Source: Paramagnetospirillum magnetotacticum MS-1
GTDB taxonomy: Bacteria > Pseudomonadota > Alphaproteobacteria > Rhodospirillales > Magnetospirillaceae
Assembly: GCF_000829825.1 (NCBI RefSeq)
Contig: NZ_JXSL01000019.1
Location: 1 to 64,000 of the forward strand
DNA length: 64,000 bases
Reading direction: 5' to 3'
This document shows positions 49,223-57,120 of this stretch, in pieces (within the stretch, counting starts at the first letter, position 1; every line of letters starts with the position of its first letter). Both the position numbers and the translations under genes were made by a program. The notes under the pieces were generated by a model that made no database searches, was not told the origin of the DNA, and was given only the letters and a program-made list of their open reading frames with translations.

Positions 49223-50391
49223 GGGTGATCTCCTGACGGGGAAGGCCGCTCGATTTCGGTGGTGAACAGGCGATAGATGCTGGACCGGGTCCGGGAATCC
49301 GCCTCGGCGATCAAGCGGGAAGCGGCGCTGGATTTCGGCAGGTCCCGGCGCAGCTGGGCATAGGTCACCGAGTGGTAGAAATCATCCGGCTGCACCTCCA
49401 GCCAGACCCGCGCCCGTGTGGCGTCCTTCCAAGCGATCTCCACCGATGCGGTCTGTCCCGGAGCCAATCGGGTGTCTGAGATTTCGCGCCAATCGCTGCC
49501 GTCGAACTCGACCCGGCGCTGGATGATATGGGTCTTCTCGGTGCCGGGCCTAGGCTGGCCCGCCCCGTCCAGCAGCACCGCATGGAGGATGACCTTGGGG
49601 GTGACATAGGTGGGAAAGGCGTGTCCCACGCCGGTGGAGGTCACGGCGAACCGCGCCTTGTCCTGGTCGGACGAGGTTTTGGGCGTCAGGCCGGCGGCGG
49701 TGGTGGCGGGATCATGGATACCGCGCCACAGATGCTGGCGGTCGGGCATGTGGCAGAACTGACAGGTCTGACCGGCGGCGGCCTGGGGGCTGGCCCGCCA
49801 TTCCTCGATTGTGTTTTCCAGCGGCTTGCCGTTGATGGCCTGATCGGCGGAGAACTGATGGCAGGCGGCGCAGAACTCCGAGCGCTCGAAATCCTTGGTT
49901 CCGGTAAAGCCGCCGTGGGGCAGGTCGCCTGTGATCCGTCCCACCGCCCCGGTGCTGCGCTGGGGCGGGCCAAAGCGTTGGTGGCCGCGCAGGTGACAGC
50001 CGCCACAGGAATTACCGGCGGCGGCCAACCCCTGGGCCTCGGGCCGATGGGCATTGCCCTTCTTTCTCGCCGCCTCGAAAGCCGCCGCCTGCTCGGCCAA
50101 TGGGGCATGGCAGTCGAGGCAGTCTTGGGTGTCTTCCTTCGACAAGGCCAGCAACTGGCCGACCAGACCGGGAGAGAAGGCCTTGGAATGCAGCGAGCCG
50201 CTCCACTGCGCCAGCTTGTCGGGGTGGCAGGCGCCGCAGGATTGCGGGTCCAGGGACTCTTCCAACTCCGACCATGCGGCCGGTGGTATGCCCTGGGCTT
50301 TAAGCGGCCGTGACCAGTATTCCTCCGCCTCGGCGCCGAAGCAGAGGAAAAGGGGCAAGAGCGCCAGAATCCGGCCAAGAATTGCCCTCAT
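49219..50391 (-). CDS. Periplasmic multihaem cytochrome c (five CxxCH)
   Basis: The 390-residue protein starts at ATG 50391, overlapping the preceding stop, with a signal peptide (LGRILALLPLFLCFGAEA). Five haem sites are visible: CGACH, CLDCH, CGGCH, CAACH and CQFCH, all in the N-terminal two thirds, in a layout like cytochrome c554 and related multihaem families. The C-terminal third is a beta domain (GVGHAFPTYVTPKVILHAVLLDG). It has no obvious catalytic Lys/Tyr signature of nitrite reductases. The coupled chemoreceptor downstream suggests a link between extracytoplasmic electron flow and taxis. Confidence 0.9.
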   Translation of the reverse strand: MRAILGRILALLPLFLCFGAEAEEYWSRPLKAQGIPPAAWSELEESLDPQSCGACHPDKLAQWSGSLHSKAFSPGLVGQLLALSKEDTQDCLDCHAPLAEQAAAFEAARKKGNAHRPEAQGLAAAGNSCGGCHLRGHQRFGPPQRSTGAVGRITGDLPHGGFTGTKDFERSEFCAACHQFSADQAINGKPLENTIEEWRASPQAAAGQTCQFCHMPDRQHLWRGIHDPATTAAGLTPKTSSDQDKARFAVTSTGVGHAFPTYVTPKVILHAVLLDGAGQPRPGTEKTHIIQRRVEFDGSDWREISDTRLAPGQTASVEIAWKDATRARVWLEVQPDDFYHSVTYAQLRRDLPKSSAASRLIAEADSRTRSSIYRLFTTEIERPSPSGDHP

Positions 50392-50882
50392 TGCCCCGGC
50401 CCGAGCCCAAGCTTGCCCTCGGTCTTGATCCGCGCCTGGGCGGCTTCGTCGTGGCGGTACCATTCCTCGGCTTCCGAAGAATTATGGGCCTTGACCCAGT
50501 CGCGGACAAAGCCGTTGGCGGCGATCCACTCACCGCCGGGGGGCTTGATCCGCTGAAGGGCGAAGGCGCGCACGCCTTCGTTGCTGGTGAACAGCCCGTC
50601 CACCGTGACCGATTTGCCGCAGAAGGGCAGCAGGTCGCGGGTGGCCCCGGCGAAAGGATCGGCATTCTTCATGGCCAGGATCAACGCGCCATCCTTTTTC
50701 AGCAGGCCAAGCTGACGGCGGCCCGCGCCGCAATCCTTGGGGCAATCCCTGGTCAGGGCGCATTGAATATCGACCACAATGCCTGCGAAGCTGGCCGCTT
50801 GCTCGCCCGGCAGGCCCCAGGACTCCGCCGCACCGGCGGGGCTGGCGATCAGCAGGGGAAGAATGAGCAAGAGTTTGCGCAT
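50388..50882 (-). CDS. Secreted Cys-containing protein, function unknown (paralogue of the next upstream gene)
   Basis: The 164-residue protein starts at ATG 50882 after GGGGAG and has a signal peptide (MRKLLLILPLLIASPAGAAES). It contains AGIVVDIQCALTRDCPKDCG, a strand-rich middle with LLKKDGALILAMKNADPFAG, and a C-terminal acidic helical tail. The Cys pattern and strand order match the neighbouring 147-residue protein (see finding), so both likely derive from one small beta-barrel (OB-like) fold. Role unknown; co-transcribed with the pentahaem cytochrome. Confidence 0.7.
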   Translation of the reverse strand: MRKLLLILPLLIASPAGAAESWGLPGEQAASFAGIVVDIQCALTRDCPKDCGAGRRQLGLLKKDGALILAMKNADPFAGATRDLLPFCGKSVTVDGLFTSNEGVRAFALQRIKPPGGEWIAANGFVRDWVKAHNSSEAEEWYRHDEAAQARIKTEGKLGLGPGQ

Positions 50883-50887
50883 GCTTA

Positions 50888-51331
50888 TCACTCCCCGTAT
50901 GGCTGGATGCCGTTATCGGCATGGGTCTGATTGACGATGCCGTGATCGTCCATCACCTGATCGATCAGGAGATAGCGCAGCCCGTCACGCTCGATGATGT
51001 CGCCCTCGACCGAGACTTCGTGGGTCTGAAGGCGGAGCAGACGCGGATTGGCGACGTTCTCCTTGTCCTTGTCGACCTTGAGGATGGTGTAGAGGGTGCC
51101 GTCGCTGGTGCGCAGGCCCACCGGGATGCCGCCGACGGCGCACCAGATGGCGCATTGGTGGTGGGCGGTGCCCAGGGCAAACATGATACCGGTGGTTTGG
51201 CACCAGGAATCGATCACCTCGCCGGTCAGCTTGACCCGATGACCGGCGCCCCGGCTGGGCGGAATGGCAACAACCAGCAAGGCCAGCCCGGCCAGGACCA
51301 GTATCCATTGCCTGGGGAGAATTGCCCTCAT
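50888..51331 (-). CDS. Secreted Cys/His protein with HxxCAxxCAxxGxPVGL motif
   Basis: The 147-residue protein has a strong ribosome site (AAAGGAGG) before ATG 51331 and an N-terminal signal or anchor (WILVLAGLALLVVAIPPSRG). The core reads LTGEVIDSWCQTTGIMFALG, HHQCAIWCAVGGIPVGL, and SVEGDIIERDGLRYLLIDQV. The clustered His and Cys could bind a metal or haem. It precedes the 164-residue relative by 5 bases. I do not know an established name for the family. Confidence 0.7.
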   Translation of the reverse strand: MRAILPRQWILVLAGLALLVVAIPPSRGAGHRVKLTGEVIDSWCQTTGIMFALGTAHHQCAIWCAVGGIPVGLRTSDGTLYTILKVDKDKENVANPRLLRLQTHEVSVEGDIIERDGLRYLLIDQVMDDHGIVNQTHADNGIQPYGE

Positions 51332-51353
51332 GATCGCCTCCTTTAAACAGAAT

Positions 51354-51385
51354 GCGGCCAGCCGGGACAGATCCCGGCTGGCCGC
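51354..51385 (-). terminator. Perfect 14-bp hairpin between the Cys-repeat peptide gene and the cytochrome operon
   Basis: GCGGCCAGCCGGGA (51354-51367) pairs perfectly with TCCCGGCTGGCCGC (51372-51385) around a CAGA loop. It lies 10 bases after the stop of the Cys-repeat gene in its direction of transcription and about 22 bases upstream of the next start. The T-tract after it is short (ATTCTGTTT), so it may only reduce read-through into the cytochrome genes. Confidence 0.65.
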
Positions 51386-51395
51386 CCGGGGAGGA

Positions 51396-51638
51396 CTACA
51401 TCTTCTTGGCGGCGCAGGGATTGGCTGGCTTGGCGGCGCAGGGGTTGGCGGGCTTCTTGTCCATCATGGCCTTGTCGTCCATGGCCTTCTTGTCGTCCAT
51501 GGTCTTTTTTGCGGCGCAGGGGTTCGCGGCCTTGGCGGCGCAGGGATTGGCGGCCTGGGCATAGGCCCCGGCGCTGCCCAGGGCCACGAAGCTGCCGACG
51601 GCGATGGTGAAGGCGAGGGTCCGAAGTGACGTGAGCAT
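51396..51638 (-). CDS. Small secreted NPCAAK-repeat protein
   Basis: The 80-residue product is started at ATG 51638, with GGAG 7 bases upstream. A signal peptide (LRTLAFTIAVGSFVALGSAGAYA) leads to a mature peptide of only ~55 residues made of four NPCAAK units separated by a Lys/Asp/Met-rich linker (TMDDKKAMDDKAMMDKKP). The four single Cys and many Met and Lys residues suggest a metal-binding or redox-sensitive periplasmic peptide. Similar NPC-repeat peptides occur beside cytochrome genes in other proteobacteria, from memory; function unknown. Confidence 0.7.
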   Translation of the reverse strand: MLTSLRTLAFTIAVGSFVALGSAGAYAQAANPCAAKAANPCAAKKTMDDKKAMDDKAMMDKKPANPCAAKPANPCAAKKM

Positions 51639-51667
51639 GCAAGTCTCCATGATTAAGACCAACCGCG

Positions 51668-51841
51668 TTAGAACCGCGTGGTCATGTTCACCAGCCAAGG
51701 CGGCGTGGTGTCGGCGAGCCGGGTCTCGACCACTTTGTCGAGTCCGGAAAGGATCAGACGTCCGACCAGCAGCACCCTGCCCAGGATTGGGCTTGGTAAG
51801 GGGGAACGTCTGTCCTGGTTTCGCCGCCGCTCACGCGAAGG
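51668..51841 (-). pseudogene. Possible C-terminal gene fragment upstream of the NPCAAK gene
   Basis: A stop-free frame of 57 codons reads ILGRVLLVGRLILSGLDKV then VETRLADTTPPWLVNMTTRF before a stop. It looks like the end of a real protein but has no start and no upstream continuation in any frame; a stop precedes it. It could be a decayed gene or chance. The remaining sequence from 51842 to 52091, up to the hydrogenase gene end, contains nothing I can assign. Confidence 0.25.
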
Positions 51842-52091
51842 TTACGTGGGGGGAGGTGGAATTTATGGGGGGAAGGGGAAGACTTCCTGGCCGTCCCATC
51901 TGCAATTTGATGCTGGGGTGGTTGGCGAGGACCTGGGCGCCACCTGGGGGGCGACTGGTCGGGTCGGTTGTTTATTGCCGGGGATGGCTGATGCCAGGCC
52001 GTGTTGAATGACCGCTTTTTGGTCAGTTCGACTCAGCAGAGTTTTGCTAAACATTTGGAAGCAGAAAAATCTTGTAAAAACAATGTGTTAG

Positions 52092-53537
52092 CTAATGAAC
52101 GGTACAGACCATGCAAGGATCGAAGGAGCGGACCACATGCTGGACTGCTACCGGCGTGGTCTCTCCAGGCAGTACGGGGGTTCCGGCCAGGGCCATTTCC
52201 AGAGCTCCCGGATTGCCCTGGGCATCGCGGGGAGAGAAGTTCCAGGTGGTGGGGGCGATGATCTGGTAATGGGCGATGCGCCCGCCGTCCAGGCCGATCC
52301 AATGGCCCAGTGTGCCGCGGGCGGCTTCGACCAGCCCCGTGCCAGGGCCATCCCCAAGATCGGTGGGGGGAAAACAGAACGGTTCGGCCGGGCGGATGGC
52401 GCGGATCCAGGTTTCCATGGCGGGGATCAGCCGGGCCAGTTCCAGCAGGCGCGCCACCACCCGATCCTGCACCGAGCCGCCGGGCCGGGTCTTGATCAGG
52501 TCGCGGATCAGGGGATGGCCGTCCACCATCTGGCGGGCCAGGGCTCCGACCTCGGCCACCTGGCCCGCCAGGCGGGGCGCCTTGCACCAGCTGTAGCCTT
52601 CGGGCTTATCGGGCGAGGGAATGGTCTTTCCGGCGGAAGGCGAGGCGGTTGTGCCCTCCATCCAGGAATGGGCGTGATCCTCGGTGACCTGGGTGGGATC
52701 GAAGACCGTCAGGGCGTCCCGGTCCCAGACGCCGGGGGCGAACAGGCCAAAGCTGCCCGACGAGATGAAGCGGCCGGGGCCGGACCCCAGACCCGTGAAG
52801 TTCAGGTGGCGGGCGATATGCAGGAACAGGCGGAAATCGCCGCGATCGAATGGAGCGGCATCGGCCCAGGCCTCCAGGGCCGCGATGCCGTTCAGAGCGG
52901 CGATGGACTCCAGGCTGTCGGCGAAAAGATGGGTTTCCAGCGCCTCGCGGAATTCGGCGAGGATGGACAACAGGCGGATCTTCTCGCCCGGATCAATTCC
53001 CTTGGTGACGCCGCCCGGCTGCAGCGCCAGCGAGTGGGGCCACTTTCCCGCCAACAGGCCCATCAGGTGGAGAAAACGGGCGCGGGCAGGCAACAAAGTG
53101 CGGGCGCATTCGCCGTCACCCGCCGCGAAGCGCCGCCTTGCCGTCTGGAACCACGGGTGCTCGCTGTAACAAGACCGCGCCAGATCGGGGGCGAAGAACA
53201 GCATGAAGTGGGTCAGGTGGTCTGCGGCATTCTCGCAAGCCAGGATCAGATTGGTGGCCAAGCTGCCGTTGTCGGGCATGCTCGCCTGTCCCAGATCCGC
53301 CAGGGCGCGGGCCGCCGCCACCGATTGCGAAACCGAGCAGATGCCGCAGATGCGCGGCGCGATGACGAGGCAATCGGCGGCCGGACGGCCCAGCAGAATC
53401 TGCTCGAAGCCGCGATAGAGGGGGGCGTTGACGCGGGCCTCGGCGACGGCGCCGTCCTGAATGTCCAGGGTCACTTCCAGATCGCCCTCGACCCGGTTGA
53501 AGGGGCCGACGATGAGACGGGTGGGGTTTTGGGTCAT
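52092..53537 (-). CDS. hupV: HupV/HoxC: large subunit of a regulatory (H2-sensing) [NiFe] hydrogenase
   Basis: The 481-residue protein has the nickel-binding motifs L1 (RICGICSVSQ) and L2 (DPCMVCTVH). Two features mark it as a sensor rather than a respiratory enzyme: the protein ends at the L2 His with no cleavable C-terminal extension, and L1 has Gln where catalytic enzymes have His. It starts at an ATG overlapping the hupU stop. The partner histidine kinase (HupT) and response regulator (HupR) are not in this window, and no uptake hydrogenase is adjacent. Confidence 0.92.
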   Translation of the reverse strand: MTQNPTRLIVGPFNRVEGDLEVTLDIQDGAVAEARVNAPLYRGFEQILLGRPAADCLVIAPRICGICSVSQSVAAARALADLGQASMPDNGSLATNLILACENAADHLTHFMLFFAPDLARSCYSEHPWFQTARRRFAAGDGECARTLLPARARFLHLMGLLAGKWPHSLALQPGGVTKGIDPGEKIRLLSILAEFREALETHLFADSLESIAALNGIAALEAWADAAPFDRGDFRLFLHIARHLNFTGLGSGPGRFISSGSFGLFAPGVWDRDALTVFDPTQVTEDHAHSWMEGTTASPSAGKTIPSPDKPEGYSWCKAPRLAGQVAEVGALARQMVDGHPLIRDLIKTRPGGSVQDRVVARLLELARLIPAMETWIRAIRPAEPFCFPPTDLGDGPGTGLVEAARGTLGHWIGLDGGRIAHYQIIAPTTWNFSPRDAQGNPGALEMALAGTPVLPGETTPVAVQHVVRSFDPCMVCTVH

Positions 53538-54556
53538 GGCGACTTGAATGGCTTGCGGGCGGGGGGGACGATGACGTGGTCGGCATGGGCATTGGTGCGC
53601 ACCCGCTGGGGCGTCGCCGATTTGGACAAGGCCGCCAGGGCCACGAACCACGCCTTGGGCATGTCCACCGGCAGGCCCACCGGGATTCCCGCCACCTTGG
53701 CGGTTTCCTGGAAAGGCCCAGACGGCGTCTCGAAGCAGGGCGAGGTGCAGTTGATACAGGCATAGCCGCCATCGGTGCACGAGCCATAGCCGTTCCAGCG
53801 GCGGATATTGCAGTCGCCCGGCGCCTGGGTGGCGCGGCAGCCGAGATTTTCCATCAGGCAGCCGCGATCGGAGGGGCGCGCCGCGCTGGCCTTGAACTCG
53901 TAGAACTCGTTGCGGCCGCAGCCGTGATGGGCCAGGTGATCGGCATAGGTCCGCGGACGGCCCAGGGCGTCCAGATGCTCGGCCGAGATATTGCCCAGCG
54001 CCAGGGCCGCCAGGGTCTCGACCATCCAGCCGGGATGGGGGGCGCAACCGGCGATATTGACCACCGGCAGGCCAGAGCCGGAGCGGAAGGTCTTGCCCAG
54101 GGCACCTCCCAAATCCCAGCCGGAATACTGCAATCCGCGGGCGTCGGTGGGATTGTGTCCCGCCGCGGGCACGCCGCCGAAAGCGGCGCAGCTTCCCACC
54201 GCCACCACGGTACTGGCCTGCGCGGCCAGCCGGGAGATCCACTCCATCATGGGCTTGCCGCTGCCCGACAGCATCTGGAAGCGGCCGCTGCCCTGAGGGC
54301 CCAGAAGCACCGAGCCTTCGACGCACAGGCAGTCGAGGCGGACCCGCCCGCTGGCGCAATCTTCCAGAATGCTCAGCGCTTCGGTACCGCTTTCCTCGGA
54401 CAGCGAGGGATGCCACAGCATGCGGATGCCGAAACGTTCGAGAGAGCGCAGCAACTCCGTGTCGTCGGCGGCCAGGGCCGACATGGTGCAGCCGCCGCAG
54501 CTGGCGGCTTGCAGCCACAGGAGGTTGAAGGTGTCGGAAGAAGAAGATGCCGCCAT
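53534..54556 (-). CDS. hupU: HupU/HoxB: small subunit of the regulatory [NiFe] hydrogenase
   Basis: The 340-residue protein carries the Fe-S cluster ligands of the small subunit (LQAASCGGCTM, VGSCAAFGG, IAGCAPHPGW, and the distal CNIRRWNGYGSC, CINCTSPCF region). There is no Tat signal peptide, so it stays in the cytosol, as expected for HupU. It overlaps hupV by 4 bases. Together they would sense H2 and signal through a kinase encoded elsewhere. Confidence 0.92.
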   Translation of the reverse strand: MAASSSSDTFNLLWLQAASCGGCTMSALAADDTELLRSLERFGIRMLWHPSLSEESGTEALSILEDCASGRVRLDCLCVEGSVLLGPQGSGRFQMLSGSGKPMMEWISRLAAQASTVVAVGSCAAFGGVPAAGHNPTDARGLQYSGWDLGGALGKTFRSGSGLPVVNIAGCAPHPGWMVETLAALALGNISAEHLDALGRPRTYADHLAHHGCGRNEFYEFKASAARPSDRGCLMENLGCRATQAPGDCNIRRWNGYGSCTDGGYACINCTSPCFETPSGPFQETAKVAGIPVGLPVDMPKAWFVALAALSKSATPQRVRTNAHADHVIVPPARKPFKSP

Positions 54557-54588
54557 GACTTCACATTAAGCGCCGGGAGGAGGTGGGT

Positions 54589-55245
54589 TCAAGTCCCCTC
54601 GGTCGGCTCGTCGCGGCCGATCAGGGCCCGCGCCGCCGGAGTCCGCCAGCCGAAACGGACCGAGGCCATCCGAACCAGAACCGTCACTCCCGCCCCGGCC
54701 AGGGCGGCGGGCTCGGCGGAGACACCCAGCCCCAGTCCCAGGGCGGCGAAGACCAATCCCCCCGCCAGGGCGGCGGCGGCGTAGAATTCGCCGGGGCGGA
54801 AGATCAGCGGGTCCTCACGGGTCATCAGGTCGCGCAGCATGCCGCCGCCCACCGCGTTGACCACGCCGATCAACAGGGCGGAAACCCAGCCCAGACCGGC
54901 ATTTAGGGCTTTCTGCGCTCCGAATACGGTATAAAGGCCCAATCCCATGGCATCCACCAGCAGGAAGACCAGCGACAGGCGGTTGAGGGCCTGACCGAAC
55001 AACAGGCCGATGAAACTGGCGACCAGTACGGCGGTCAGATAATGCGAGCCCAGAACCGAAGGGACCTGCTGCAAAAAGACACCGTCGCGCAACAGGCCGC
55101 CGCCCAGGCCGGTGACCAGGGCCAGAAAAAACACCCCGACCATGTCATAGCCTTTGCGCATGGCGGTCAGCGCACCGGTGACGGCGAACAGGAACGTCGC
55201 GGCGAGATCGAAGGCGAGGGGCAGAGTGAACTGGCCGATCAGCAT
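54589..55245 (-). CDS. TRIC/UPF0126-type membrane channel protein (YadS-like)
   Basis: The 218-residue protein has about seven hydrophobic helices built as an internal repeat, with GLGGGLLRDGVF in the first half and NAVGGGMLRDLMTRE in the second, the glycine-rich TRIC signature. Prokaryotic TRIC proteins form trimeric monovalent cation channels. The gene is 32 bases from hupU's start on the same strand. It may be an independent gene. Confidence 0.85.
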   Translation of the reverse strand: MLIGQFTLPLAFDLAATFLFAVTGALTAMRKGYDMVGVFFLALVTGLGGGLLRDGVFLQQVPSVLGSHYLTAVLVASFIGLLFGQALNRLSLVFLLVDAMGLGLYTVFGAQKALNAGLGWVSALLIGVVNAVGGGMLRDLMTREDPLIFRPGEFYAAAALAGGLVFAALGLGLGVSAEPAALAGAGVTVLVRMASVRFGWRTPAARALIGRDEPTEGT

Positions 55246-55255
55246 GGCAAGCGGT

Positions 55256-56209
55256 TCACTGATTCACGCGGTTGCGGCCTTCGACCTTGGCACGGTAGAG
55301 GGCCGTGTCGGCGCGGGCCACCGTGTCCTTGAAGGACTCTGACTCAGCGTATTGGGCTACGCCGAAGGATGCGGTGCAGGCGCCTGTTCCAGTGAAGACG
55401 GCCGTGGCGATGGTCAACCGCAGTTTCTCGGCCAGGGCCACGGCGCCCTCCAGATCAGTATTGGGGCAGATGATCAGGAATTCTTCACCGCCCCACCGTC
55501 CGACCACGTCCAACGCCCGCACGCCGTTGCGCAGCAGATCGGCTATGGATTGCAAGACCTCGTCGCCGGTCTGGTGGCCGTGGACATCGTTGATCGACTT
55601 GAAATGATCCACGTCGGAGATGATCAGCGAAACCGGCTCGGCATAACGCTGGGCGCGGTCCAACTCATGGGCGAAGGCCTCATCCAGGCGGCGGCGGTTG
55701 AACAGGCCGGTCAGGGCGTCGGTGATGGAAACCTTTTCCAACGCCACGCTTTTCAGGGCCAGTTCGGCATAGGCCTCCGCCAATTCGTTCTCGGCCTCCT
55801 TCAGGGCGCTGATATCAACGGCGATGGAGTGTTTGACCAGGCGGCCGTCGAACCAGTTGATCAGCGTCTCGCTCAACTGGTACCAGCAATTGTCGCGGTC
55901 GTTGAAATGCTCGAACACGATGGTGGTCGGCGGATCGCTGCGCAACGTGGACAGTTCCGCGATCTTGCAGAAATGACAGGGCGCGGGCTGGTCATAGATG
56001 GCCACGTGGCAGGTCTGGCCGGGCTCGGCCCCTGTCTTGCGGCGCATGGCCTGATTGAGGGTCACCAGTTCGCGCGTCCGGGCATCGACCACATAGATGG
56101 GAAACGGAATAACGTCGATGGTGCCGTCGCAACGCGGGCGCTGCTCCGCCTGTGCAAGCCTTGCGACGGCCGTCATCCGGGTCCCCTGGGCATTCCGCGG
56201 CGGCGCCAT
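55256..56209 (-). CDS. Diguanylate cyclase with PAS domain
   Basis: The 317-residue protein has a PAS domain at residues ~30-135 with a Cys-containing segment (TCHVAIYDQPAPCHFCKI) typical of this PAS group, a short coiled-coil linker, and a GGDEF domain (residues ~165-315) with the active GGEEF motif and an upstream inhibitory site RALD exactly five residues before it. It should make c-di-GMP and be feedback-inhibited. The start overlaps the stop of the CheX-REC gene (TGATG), so it is in the same operon as the hybrid kinase. Confidence 0.93.
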   Translation of the reverse strand: MAPPRNAQGTRMTAVARLAQAEQRPRCDGTIDVIPFPIYVVDARTRELVTLNQAMRRKTGAEPGQTCHVAIYDQPAPCHFCKIAELSTLRSDPPTTIVFEHFNDRDNCWYQLSETLINWFDGRLVKHSIAVDISALKEAENELAEAYAELALKSVALEKVSITDALTGLFNRRRLDEAFAHELDRAQRYAEPVSLIISDVDHFKSINDVHGHQTGDEVLQSIADLLRNGVRALDVVGRWGGEEFLIICPNTDLEGAVALAEKLRLTIATAVFTGTGACTASFGVAQYAESESFKDTVARADTALYRAKVEGRNRVNQ

Positions 56210-57120
56210 CAGGTCTTGAAGACCCGCGCGATCATATCGCGCAGCTTTTCCAACTTGATGGGTTTGAGGACATATCCCTTGGCTCCGGCCTTTACGGCGT
56301 TCATCACCATGCCCTGTTGGCCGTGGGAGGTGACCATGATGATGTTGGCCTCGGGAAATTCCTTCAAAATGCCGCTGGTGGCCTCGATGCCATCCATGTC
56401 CGGCATTGTGATGTCCATGGTGACGAGGTCGGGCTTGGACCGGCGGTAGGCCTCCAGGGCCAGCGCTCCGCTCCCCGCCGTTTGGACCACCAGATGGCCC
56501 AGTTCGGTCAGCATGCCTGTCAGCGTCCGGACAGTCAGCAAAGAGTCGTCGACAATCAGGACCTTCAATGGGTGCATCTCTCCCCCTTGCGTCTCTTCTT
56601 CCTCGATGACGTTCAGCTTTTGGTCGAAAAGTTCTGATGGACCAATAAAATTAATATCAAGAATACCATGGCTGGTTGCCATTTCGATGGTTGTAAAAAT
56701 CGCCTTTTTGGGGCGAAGGATGTTGCGCTCCTCATCCAGTATGGATGGGGGGGACAAATGCATGACGTTGCCCGTCTCGGCCAGATCGGCGGTTGCATGG
56801 CCCAGGATGAAGTTGACCGTTTCCCCAGCGGTTTCACGCAAGAACAGTTCGCGTTCCTCGGGCAAGACCTTCAGCCTCGCGGTCACCACTTCGCGGATGT
56901 GTTCGAGCAGGACGCGCTGGAAGCTGAAGACGATCATCAGCTTGATCGGACCATCGGTGCAGACGACAGCAGTTATATCGCGCAACTGTAGTGAGTCCAC
57001 ATTGCCGGTTCGCGGTTTTGCTCTGGAAACCTTGAGGCCGATCTCCTCTTGGAGGTAGTCCCGCGTGCGGGTCAGGACCGCCGCCATGGCCGGCGGGAAT
57101 TTCAGGGTGTTGAAGGTCAT
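56209..57120 (-). CDS. CheX-like domain fused to a response-regulator receiver
   Basis: The 303-residue protein has an N-terminal CheX-like phosphatase domain (residues ~1-160; RETAGETVNFILGHATADLA carries the E and N motif) and a C-terminal REC domain (residues ~185-303) with VLIVDDSLL, the phosphoacceptor VTMDITMPDMDG and the conserved Lys in LKPIKLEKL. It is likely the output or modulator of the hybrid kinase gene, which overlaps its start by 4 bases. Adaptor role in chemotaxis or c-di-GMP control is inferred. Confidence 0.9.
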   Translation of the reverse strand: MTFNTLKFPPAMAAVLTRTRDYLQEEIGLKVSRAKPRTGNVDSLQLRDITAVVCTDGPIKLMIVFSFQRVLLEHIREVVTARLKVLPEERELFLRETAGETVNFILGHATADLAETGNVMHLSPPSILDEERNILRPKKAIFTTIEMATSHGILDINFIGPSELFDQKLNVIEEEETQGGEMHPLKVLIVDDSLLTVRTLTGMLTELGHLVVQTAGSGALALEAYRRSKPDLVTMDITMPDMDGIEATSGILKEFPEANIIMVTSHGQQGMVMNAVKAGAKGYVLKPIKLEKLRDMIARVFKT

